Shown: positions 7,560-14,288 of the stretch, piece after piece
How positions within the stretch are numbered: position 1 is the first letter of the stretch
Layout: the number at the start of each line of letters is the position of its first letter
Assembly: GCA_016744655.1 (NCBI GenBank)
Contig: JADGDY010000027.1
Location: forward strand, 1 to 38,799
DNA length: 38,799 nucleotides
From: Bacteroidales bacterium
GTDB taxonomy: Bacteria; Bacteroidota; Bacteroidia; Bacteroidales; UBA12170
Reading direction: 5' to 3'
Program-made: the position numbers and the translations under genes
The notes under the pieces: model-generated
Told to the model about the DNA's origin: nothing
Database searches by the model: none
The model's input: only the letters and a program-made list of their open reading frames with translations

Positions 7560-9281
7560 ATGAAAAAAAATAAATTTCTTACAATTCTAGGCACTATTGC
7601 ATTTGCCTTGATAATGTCAGTTAGCTTCACATCATGTGACAAAGATGGAAATCTAATTATAGAAGATGAAGATTTAGCATTAGTATTAGGTTGGCTGTTT
7701 GATGGAGCCACAGACGAAAACCATGAAGAGATAGAGGATGATGTGGTTATCGACCCTGAGCCTGTGGACCCAAATGATTTACCTAGTTCTGCAAGTATGC
7801 TGTCTAACTTTCCACCAATTGGTGATCAGGGACAATATGGGACTTGTGTTTCGTGGGCTGTTGGTTATAATTTACGTACTGCTTTAGAAGCACAAGATAA
7901 AGGTTATTCAAGTACAGATCTTCAAGATCCTTCTAAGCAATTTAGTCCTAAATATTTGTTTTGGGCTATTCCTAATAGCTTAAAAGGTTCCAGCTGTAAT
8001 GGAACCAACTTTGAATATGCTTTTGATGTCATGTTGTCTTCAGGTATAGCTACACATCAGACTGTTCCGTATCAAAGTTTAGGAGATTGTTCTTCATCTA
8101 CTCAGTCTTCATGGGATAGTGAGGCCTCAGGTTTTAAAATAGATAATTATAGAGAGATTCCAGAAATTGCAGAAAATAGTCAAGTGGATTCCGACACAAA
8201 AATTAATCTTCTTAAAAAATATTTGGCTCAAGGGCGTCCTATTGCTTTTGGTGCTAGGTTGGGAGATAATTTTATGCAATGGAATTCTGATGATGTGATT
8301 TCTTCAGATTCTTATGCTTACAATGGTCAGCATGCTTATCATGCAATGACTCTATCTGGTTATAATGATAATAAAGGTATAGGCGGTGGTGCATTTGAGA
8401 TTGTAAATTCTTGGAATACTACTTGGGGAAATAGTGGGCGGATTTGGATCGACTATGATTTCTTTGTAGATGAATTTTGTTTTGCTGCCTTTGTTGCGGC
8501 TATAGAACCTGGTATTGGTTATAATCCTGAAGATGATAATTCAAGTGGAAAAGATCTTATTGCTTGGAACCTTATTGATGAAACTAACCCAGAGAGTAAT
8601 GATCCTTTAGCCAGAGTTATTACTTATGATGTTTATAATATTGGACAAGAGGCAATTCAGGCAGGTGAAGATTGGAATATATCCTATGTCATCTACAATG
8701 CCTATGATGCGAGTGAATTTGATATTTTAATTTATGATTATTATTCTGATGATTATGGAAATTATGGTGAAGATGGTGTTCTAACAGCAGAAATGGGGGA
8801 TGTTTATGGTTTGGCTGGAAACTGGTGGAACTATATTGATGTACCTGCAGATGCTAGTGTGGCAGAAACACTTTATGGTGAGGAAGGAGTATCTTTCTCT
8901 TTTCAATATACTATACCAGAATATACTGGAGATTATTACTTAGTAATGATAGCAGATGGTTTTGATGGTGTAAGTGAGTCAGATGAGACCAATAATTATT
9001 TTTATTTCACAGGAGCTGATGGAGAACCACTTAAAATTGAAAATGGGATCATTCAAGGTAATGCAAAGAATTTAAAAAATGTACAAATTGATGTTAAGCC
9101 TAAAAAAGGAGATAACTCACCAATTCCTACGGCGAGAACCCAACAAAATCTTAACACCTATAGACCTCACTTAATTCAGAAAGTAATAAAATCGCAAAAA
9201 GAAAGTGGTGAATGGCAAGAAAGGTTGAATAGATTTAAAACAGATAATCCAAATGTGAAAAAAAATAAAGTAAGGAAATAG
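7560..9281 (+). CDS. Papain-like (C1 family) cysteine protease lipoprotein with C-terminal Ig-like (CARDB-type) region
   Basis: A 573-residue exported protein. The N-terminus ends in SFTSC, with the lipobox cysteine at residue 26, followed by an acidic linker to about residue 72. The C1 catalytic domain has PIGDQGQYGTCVSWA with nucleophile Cys96, YHAMTLSGY with His261 and VNSWNTTWG with Asn283; the oxyanion Gln is Q90. All catalytic positions are present. Residues about 330-490 (VITYDVYNIGQEAIQAG, DGVSESDETNNYF) look like a CARDB-type adhesion fold common in secreted bacterial proteins. The C-terminus is basic and low in structure (ending VKKNKVRK). It is co-transcribed with the pentapeptide-repeat gene and ends in a terminator at 9311-9338. 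The substrate is unknown. Confidence 0.85.
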   Translation: MKKNKFLTILGTIAFALIMSVSFTSCDKDGNLIIEDEDLALVLGWLFDGATDENHEEIEDDVVIDPEPVDPNDLPSSASMLSNFPPIGDQGQYGTCVSWAVGYNLRTALEAQDKGYSSTDLQDPSKQFSPKYLFWAIPNSLKGSSCNGTNFEYAFDVMLSSGIATHQTVPYQSLGDCSSSTQSSWDSEASGFKIDNYREIPEIAENSQVDSDTKINLLKKYLAQGRPIAFGARLGDNFMQWNSDDVISSDSYAYNGQHAYHAMTLSGYNDNKGIGGGAFEIVNSWNTTWGNSGRIWIDYDFFVDEFCFAAFVAAIEPGIGYNPEDDNSSGKDLIAWNLIDETNPESNDPLARVITYDVYNIGQEAIQAGEDWNISYVIYNAYDASEFDILIYDYYSDDYGNYGEDGVLTAEMGDVYGLAGNWWNYIDVPADASVAETLYGEEGVSFSFQYTIPEYTGDYYLVMIADGFDGVSESDETNNYFYFTGADGEPLKIENGIIQGNAKNLKNVQIDVKPKKGDNSPIPTARTQQNLNTYRPHLIQKVIKSQKESGEWQERLNRFKTDNPNVKKNKVRK

Positions 9282-9310
9282 TATTTATGACCTTTGAAAA
9301 TTGAGAAATA

Positions 9311-9338
9311 AAAAAAGCCAGATTAATCTGGCTTTTTT
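9311..9338. terminator. Bidirectional intrinsic terminator after the protease gene
   Basis: A perfect palindrome, AAAAAAGCCAGA / TTAA / TCTGGCTTTTTT, with A's and T's at the ends. It ends the protease operon (+) and lies just beyond the stop of the small ORF on the minus strand, so it can serve both. Confidence 0.88.
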
Positions 9339-9352
9339 TATTTCTAAGGTAA

Positions 9353-9523
9353 CTAAGAGTGTCCACCTACCACAATCCTCATAATCTTTAGATTCAGTGC
9401 GAAAAATTGATAAATCTGAAAAATTACGCATCTTCTCCAAAACATAGTTATCCGTGAAGGACGAGTTGCAAAAGACTGATTACTATAAGGGGTGTTTTTT
9501 AATCTTTCGTGTAGATTAGCCAT
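9353..9523 (-). CDS. Conserved-looking 56-residue protein downstream of the flavoprotein
   Basis: A minus-strand frame of 56 codons plus TAG, starting ATG at 9523, 27 bases after the stop of the sulfide:quinone oxidoreductase-like gene and ending 14 bases before the terminator. The translation starts MANLHERLKNTPYSNQSF, continues with an Arg-rich stretch (ATRPSR, FWRRC), a hydrophobic segment (VIFQIYQFFALNLKIMRIVV) and ends GGHS. The composition is protein-like: a polar head, an amphipathic helix able to lie on a membrane, and one cysteine. It is positioned as the second gene of a two-gene operon. I do not recognise the family. A small membrane-associated partner or a quinone/heme-site accessory of the flavoprotein is possible but unproven. 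Confidence 0.6.
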   Translation of the reverse strand: MANLHERLKNTPYSNQSFATRPSRITMFWRRCVIFQIYQFFALNLKIMRIVVGGHS

Positions 9524-9550
9524 AATGATATATTTTTTTTATTTTGTTTT

Positions 9551-11008
9551 TTATTCAGGAATTAATGACCAGCCTAATTTGGCTTTGGCTTTATAGATAA
9601 ACATATAGTGCATGAATAGCTTCATCCAATGACCAGCTAATCCAATTACACCCACGGTTTTGTTAATGTCTCTACCGTACTTGGGATACTTTTCCCAATC
9701 TGGAACAATAGGGGAGACCGTCATTGTAGCTGCTTGCCCACTTAATGGACCATAACCTGCAGATACAATACATGCTGCTCCTTGTTTAGCCATAGAGGCT
9801 TTGTGAGGATGGCCATCACGACCAGTTTTAATTCTGTAAGCTATATTTTCTGCAACAATTTTTCCGATTACACCCGATGGCATTCCGGTTCGTGGAGGTG
9901 TTGGGAAAATAGGAGTTCCGTTTTTGCTTTTCATAGGTTTAGACATACCATGTGGTGGAGCAAAAGCGATACCGCTGGCATACATATTGTCGTAAGCAGG
10001 ACTTTGATAGATTTCTGGCCAATCACTGACTTTCCATTCGTCATACGGCTTTCCGCTGTAGTCAGCATCCACTTTCATCATTCCATTTGCTACAAATACT
10101 TTCGATGTAATGTCTTCGCCTTTTTTATCGAAAGCTTTCATATTAGCTCCTTTAAAGCCTGGGATGAGCATAGAAAAATCAAACTTTTGCTCTTTTTTCT
10201 CACCATCAAGGTTCTCGTAATACGCTACTCCTTCTTCCACCTTGTATACTCCTGCTCTCTTAATCCAACTAATTCCATACTCAGCTAAAACAGATTCTGT
10301 AAAGACCTTTGTTGGCGTAATATAGCCTCCTCTTTTTACATAGGCTCCTCCCATTCCAAAATCACCCAGTTCATACTCATTGGTAATCCATATGATATCA
10401 GCCATTTTCTGGAGCTTCCTTTTATTGATTTCGAAGGCAATATTTAAGGCGTATTCAAAAGCTGCTCCTTGACAAGTAGCTAACCCATGTCCAGTTCCAA
10501 TTAAAAAAGTTTGGTGTTCCCCATTTTCCATCTTTTCTAAAGAAATTTTCAGCTTGTCCCAAGCATGAGCAGCGTGGTCGTATGTACATACCGAGTTAGA
10601 ATGTTTGTCAGGTCCTAAACCTTCAGTGGCAGCGAAGTTCAATGTAGGACCTGTACCATTTACTAAATAGTCATATGCTACATCTTCCTCTTGGCCTTGT
10701 TTTTCAGGATCCACATATTTAATTCTAACAAATCCTGTTTCATTCTTATCATCTCCTTCTGGGTGGATAGACATTCCAAGTGCTTGTTTGTATTGAATTC
10801 CCTGTCTGTCGTAAACAGGTTTAAGTTTAAAAATAACATCCTCAGGTTTCATCAAGCCAACACCTACCCATATATTGGAAGGTACCCACTGATAATTACT
10901 ATTTGGACTTACTACGATTACTTCGTGTGATTTATTCAGTTTTTTGCGTAAATATAAGGCGGCCGTATGACCGGAAATACCTGCACCAAGAACTATAACT
11001 CTTGCCAT
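9551..11008 (-). CDS. FAD-dependent oxidoreductase of the sulfide:quinone oxidoreductase / flavocytochrome c sulfide dehydrogenase type
   Basis: A 485-residue flavoprotein. The N-terminal dinucleotide-binding motif is VLGAGISGHTAALYL (residues 5-19), and a second GxGxG-like segment is LIGTGHGLATCQGAAFEYAL. Cysteines that could form the redox centre lie in SVCTYDH, LATCQGAA and QGAACIVSAG. A C-terminal segment, WMKLFMHYMFIYKAKAKLGW, is amphipathic and could bind the membrane. The family oxidises sulfide (or polysulfide) and passes electrons to quinone; several Bacteroidota paralogues are of uncertain substrate, so the reaction is inferred from the family. It is followed by a 56-residue gene in the same operon. 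The start is the ATG that begins MARVIVLGAG. Confidence 0.8.
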   Translation of the reverse strand: MARVIVLGAGISGHTAALYLRKKLNKSHEVIVVSPNSNYQWVPSNIWVGVGLMKPEDVIFKLKPVYDRQGIQYKQALGMSIHPEGDDKNETGFVRIKYVDPEKQGQEEDVAYDYLVNGTGPTLNFAATEGLGPDKHSNSVCTYDHAAHAWDKLKISLEKMENGEHQTFLIGTGHGLATCQGAAFEYALNIAFEINKRKLQKMADIIWITNEYELGDFGMGGAYVKRGGYITPTKVFTESVLAEYGISWIKRAGVYKVEEGVAYYENLDGEKKEQKFDFSMLIPGFKGANMKAFDKKGEDITSKVFVANGMMKVDADYSGKPYDEWKVSDWPEIYQSPAYDNMYASGIAFAPPHGMSKPMKSKNGTPIFPTPPRTGMPSGVIGKIVAENIAYRIKTGRDGHPHKASMAKQGAACIVSAGYGPLSGQAATMTVSPIVPDWEKYPKYGRDINKTVGVIGLAGHWMKLFMHYMFIYKAKAKLGWSLIPE

Positions 11009-11339
11009 ATTGTTAGGTTTTGATTTGTTTAGACTACTTCTGAATTAAATGTGTTGTCATTTAAAAATGAGCTGCTTACAAAGTTAAAAAAAATATGTTT
11101 GTAGCGCATTAATCGCACTAATTTATTTTGGTAATTTTTAGTGATACTCTTGTGTTGCAGGTATATCAATAGATAGGGCATTGAATAAAGATTCAATTAT
11201 GATGACTTTTGGAGAATTATTTTGGCATTTTTATACCGAATTATACAGAAATAGAATGATGATTGATATTGAAAGTGTTATGAAACCGTGTTCAATAGAT
11301 AAATCGCACTAGGATTTAAACAATAATTGACGATATGAA
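11009..11339. other. 331-base gap between the flavoprotein and MATE genes
   Basis: It holds the flavoprotein promoter element (11079-11086) and a 10-base direct repeat AATCGCACTA at 11111-11120 and 11302-11311. There is also a 37-codon plus-strand frame (11199-11312, starting MMTFGELF) that I do not call a gene. No RNA gene or clear hairpin terminator was seen. Confidence 0.5.
11079..11086 (-). promoter_or_regulatory. -7 promoter element of the flavoprotein operon
   Basis: Minus-strand TAACTTTG, an exact TAnnTTTG match, 70 bases before the ATG. No -33 TTTG at the usual distance was seen. Confidence 0.45.
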
Positions 11340-12632
11340 TTATTTGAAAATATATTTCTTAGAAATGATATGTAAAAATAAACCTCTACTTAAAAGGAAA
11401 GCATTAAAAGCCATCCATAAACCATGATTTCCCCAAATGGGTTGGAGTAAATAAAACAAGGGAAAGAAAACAAATATGGTACTAATAACCATCGAATTTC
11501 TCATTGCTGCAGCTTGTGTTGCTCCAATATAAACCCCATCCCAAATAAAAGCTGCAAAGCTTATTAAAGGTATTAGTCCTATCCAAATAAAGTATGGCTG
11601 GGCAGCTGCTATTAAATAAGGTAAATCAGTTAGAATACCCATGATATGTGTTCCGAAAATAAAATAGAGAATTGAAAAAGGAAGACTGATAAAAAGTCCC
11701 CAAGAAAATATTTTATAAACGAGAGGTTTCAGATTGGCAGATTTATCTTCTCCAATATTCTTTCCTACGAGTGCTTCTGCAGCATTGGCAAAACCATCAA
11801 TAAAATAGGTAAAGAATAAGAAAAATTGAAAGAGGAGGGTGTTAATAGCTAAGGTTTCCTCTCCCATACGAGCAGAGCTAGCAGTAAAGAATGTTAGACT
11901 AACAAGTAAGAGAATGGTTCTTATAAAAATATCTCTATTCACTCCGAAGAATTTTTTTATTTCAGAAGCTTCCCACATATCCGTCCAATTCCATTTAGCC
12001 CACAGAGACCTGCTTCTTTTTATCAGAATATAAATACCTGTACTAAAACCAATATATTGAGCTATTAGTGTTCCCCATGCCACTCCTTCAGATTTCATAT
12101 CGAGGACAAACACAAAAAGAAGGTTGAAAAGGATATTGCCAATATTAATCAAAAGAGCCAAGTAAAGAGGTGTTTTGGTATCTTGTCGACCTATAAACCA
12201 GCCCATAATAGCATAAAGCCCTAGAGTTGCTGGTGCTGCAAATATTCTAATATGAAAATACTTTAGAGCTTCCGTATTGACAGCATCGCTAGCTCCTAAT
12301 AACAGTAATCCAATATTCCCAATAGGGATTTGCAAACTGACCAATAGAAGTGCAACAGAAAATGCTACAAATATCGATCTGCTAAATACCTGAACAATTT
12401 GAGCATAGTTTTTTTGACCATGAGCTTGGGCTACGAAACCAGTGGTGCTCATTCTTAAAAAACCAAAGCTCATGTATATAAAACTAAATATACTACCTCC
12501 AATTGCAATGGCGTTTAAATGAATTTCTGAATCCATATGTCCCATCAATGCTAAATCTACCATTCCAACTAGAGGAACAGAAATATTGCTCAAGATATTA
12601 GGCAGAGCTAGTTTTAGAATTGGATTTTTCAC
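11340..12632 (-). CDS. MATE family multidrug/Na+ efflux transporter (DinF-like)
   Basis: An integral inner-membrane protein of about 430 residues with some twelve hydrophobic segments. The N-terminus, KNPILKLALPNILSNISVPLVGMVDLALMGHM, is the typical first helix of the DinF branch of MATE antiporters (compare the usual AxPxIxSNxxVPLxGxVDxAxxG pattern). MATE proteins export cationic drugs or metabolites using H+ or Na+ gradients; the substrate cannot be read from sequence. The start is chosen as GTG at 12632. The longest frame begins with TTG at 12644, but that TTG is the end of an exact TACTTTTG promoter element (12642-12649), so it would lie upstream of the transcript. It is a monocistronic-looking gene with a short leader. 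Confidence 0.88.
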   Translation of the reverse strand: MKNPILKLALPNILSNISVPLVGMVDLALMGHMDSEIHLNAIAIGGSIFSFIYMSFGFLRMSTTGFVAQAHGQKNYAQIVQVFSRSIFVAFSVALLLVSLQIPIGNIGLLLLGASDAVNTEALKYFHIRIFAAPATLGLYAIMGWFIGRQDTKTPLYLALLINIGNILFNLLFVFVLDMKSEGVAWGTLIAQYIGFSTGIYILIKRSRSLWAKWNWTDMWEASEIKKFFGVNRDIFIRTILLLVSLTFFTASSARMGEETLAINTLLFQFFLFFTYFIDGFANAAEALVGKNIGEDKSANLKPLVYKIFSWGLFISLPFSILYFIFGTHIMGILTDLPYLIAAAQPYFIWIGLIPLISFAAFIWDGVYIGATQAAAMRNSMVISTIFVFFPLFYLLQPIWGNHGLWMAFNAFLLSRGLFLHIISKKYIFK

Positions 12633-12641
12633 TTTTTTTTG

Positions 12642-12649
12642 CAAAAGTA
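12642..12649 (-). promoter_or_regulatory. -7 promoter element of the MATE gene, with very short leader
   Basis: Minus-strand TACTTTTG. Its last base is only nine bases before the GTG start, so the transcript would be nearly leaderless. Confidence 0.45.
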
Positions 12650-12705
12650 ATCAAGCTTATTAAAATAAAACCAGAATTGTTCTGATTTTGTTTTTATTAA
12701 GATTT

Positions 12706-12957
12706 TTATCCATTCATTGGTATTGGGACATAAGTTTTTGTTTCATTACAGCAAGTAATCGGACAAATATCTGGCATTAAGATATCGTATGATCTATTTC
12801 CGCAATTAGTGCATTTCCATTTTGCATTTAAAGTTGCTGTTGGAACAGAGAATCTCTCAAAAGTATTTCTCCTGCCACAGCACTCAATAGTGCATATCGA
12901 AGGTTTTGTTTCTGAAATTTCTCTATTCCCGCAATTTGTACATTTCCATTCAGTCAT
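12706..12957 (-). CDS. Tandem rubredoxin-like / zinc-ribbon small protein
   Basis: An 83-residue cytoplasmic protein made of two copies of one Cys-rich unit with a 43-residue period. Copy 1 has Cys 6, 9, 22, 26 and 27, and copy 2 has Cys 49, 52, 65, 69 and 70, at identical spacing. Each begins WKCTNCGNR and ends P-x-I-C-x-I-x-C-C. The WKCxxCG...PxxCP pattern recalls the rubredoxin-like domain of rubrerythrins and the CC ending recalls desulforedoxin, but here the second knuckle is C-x3-CC rather than CPxC. It probably binds one metal (Fe or Zn) per unit; electron transfer or stress defence is a guess. A single gene with no partner visible. Confidence 0.75.
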   Translation of the reverse strand: MTEWKCTNCGNREISETKPSICTIECCGRRNTFERFSVPTATLNAKWKCTNCGNRSYDILMPDICPITCCNETKTYVPIPMNG

Positions 12958-13115
12958 GATAGCATATTTTAATGTGAACGGATAAAGGTACTATTTTTTA
13001 CAAGCCAAAGTTTGATATTTTTAGTATTTTGAAAAATAGATTGTATTAAGAAGAAATGTAATAGTGATTTAACATTCCTTAAAAATAATGTAAAGATAAT
13101 ATGCCCTTATTTTAT

Positions 13116-13123
13116 TACATTTG
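13116..13123 (+). promoter_or_regulatory. -7 promoter element of the PfkB kinase gene
   Basis: TACATTTG, an exact TAnnTTTG match, 31 bases before the ATG at 13155. No good -33 element was seen. Confidence 0.5.
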
Positions 13124-13154
13124 GCATCTTATAAAAAATTAAATAGAATACAGA

Positions 13155-14141
13155 ATGGCAAAAGTTATAGGCTTGGGTAATGCCCTTGTTGATATCATGA
13201 CACCTTTGGAAAATGATAATATTTTATCTCAAATCGAATTTCCAAAAGGAAGTATGCAGTTAGTTGATGCTGCAAAAAGCAATGAAATTTTAAAACTTAC
13301 TTCACATTTAAAGAGCTCTTTGGCAAGTGGTGGTTCTGCTGCTAATACTATACATGGTATTGCCAGGCTTGGAATGGAAACTGCATTTGTTGGTAAAACA
13401 GGAAATGATGATTTTGGTAAAATATTTAAAGATGATTTGGTAAAAAGTAATATTAGTCCAGCTTTGTTTCAGTCAGAAACAGAAACAGGAAGAGCTGTTG
13501 CAATGGTGAGCCCCGATTCAGAAAGAACATTCGCAACATATTTAGGTGCTGCTGTTGAGCTTACTGCTAATGATATTCAGCCAGAATTATTTAAAGGATA
13601 TGATGTTCTCCATATTGAAGGATATTTAGTATTCAATGAAGAATTAATAGAAAAAGCTGTAAAAACTGCAAAAGAAGCAGGATTAAAAGTAAGTTTAGAT
13701 CTTGCTAGCTATAATGTGGTAGATGCAAAATTAGATTTCTTGAAGAGGATGGCAGACAATTATGTCGATATTTTATTTGCCAACGAGGAAGAAGCGAAAT
13801 CATTTACAGGTCATGACGATCCAGAAAAAGCTTTAGAGGCAATAGCTGAACAAGTTGAGATTAGTATTGTAAAAGTTGGTAAGGATGGTTCTATGATATT
13901 AAAAGATGGAAATACTACTCGTATCGACATTATTGAAGCTAAGCCAATAGATACTACCGGAGCTGGGGATTATTACGCCTCAGGTTTCTTATTTGGTTAC
14001 CTAAATGACTTAACATTGAGTCAAGCTGGTCAAATAGGTTCTTTGCTTGCTGGAAAAGTAATCGAAGAAATGGGAGCATCTATTAATGATAATACATGGG
14101 AAGAAATTCTTGAAGTTGTAGAAAAAATAAAGGTCAGTTAA
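13155..14141 (+). CDS. PfkB family carbohydrate/nucleoside kinase (adenosine kinase-like)
   Basis: A 328-residue cytoplasmic kinase. The PfkB signature 1 region is ASGGSAANTIHGIARLG (58-73). Signature 2 is DTTGAGDYYASGFLFG, with the anion-hole DTTGAGD at 266-272 and the catalytic base Asp272. The N-terminal GNALVDIM and the ASGGSAANT segment fit the adenosine kinase/ribokinase branch more than phosphofructokinase. The enzyme would phosphorylate a nucleoside or sugar with ATP; adenosine is the most common assignment for this Bacteroidota subgroup. It has its own promoter element at 13116-13123 and is followed, after 147 bases with another promoter, by the EF-G2 gene, so the two may be transcribed separately. 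Confidence 0.82.
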   Translation: MAKVIGLGNALVDIMTPLENDNILSQIEFPKGSMQLVDAAKSNEILKLTSHLKSSLASGGSAANTIHGIARLGMETAFVGKTGNDDFGKIFKDDLVKSNISPALFQSETETGRAVAMVSPDSERTFATYLGAAVELTANDIQPELFKGYDVLHIEGYLVFNEELIEKAVKTAKEAGLKVSLDLASYNVVDAKLDFLKRMADNYVDILFANEEEAKSFTGHDDPEKALEAIAEQVEISIVKVGKDGSMILKDGNTTRIDIIEAKPIDTTGAGDYYASGFLFGYLNDLTLSQAGQIGSLLAGKVIEEMGASINDNTWEEILEVVEKIKVS

Positions 14142-14231
14142 AGGCCAAAAAAGGCTTAATTGAATCATTCTAAACTAAGGAGAGAAAATCATTTAATTGC
14201 TTGTGCTATTTCCTTTTATAAAGTTTTTAAA

Positions 14232-14239
14232 TAAATTTG
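14232..14239 (+). promoter_or_regulatory. -7 promoter element of the EF-G2 gene
   Basis: TAAATTTG, an exact TAnnTTTG match, leaving a leader of some 45 bases before the ATG at 14289. Confidence 0.5.
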
Positions 14240-14288
14240 CAAGCCTTTCAGACAGAAAATAATCTTTTTTAATTAAAAATATAGCAAT

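Noticed and set aside
9782-10288. 168-codon plus-strand frame inside the flavoprotein gene
   Set aside because: Antisense shadow with His/Phe/Ser-rich, non-protein-like composition; the minus-strand frame has intact FAD motifs.
11079-11120. GCGCATTAATCGCAC symmetric-looking stretch near the flavoprotein promoter as an FNR- or ArsR-type operator
   Set aside because: The arms are only three bases and off-centre, and it does not match known operator consensus; only the direct repeat is noted.
11199-11312. 37-codon plus-strand frame starting MMTFGELFWHFY
   Set aside because: No promoter element or neighbour context, too short to judge, and no recognised motif; kept only as a remark on the intergenic gap.
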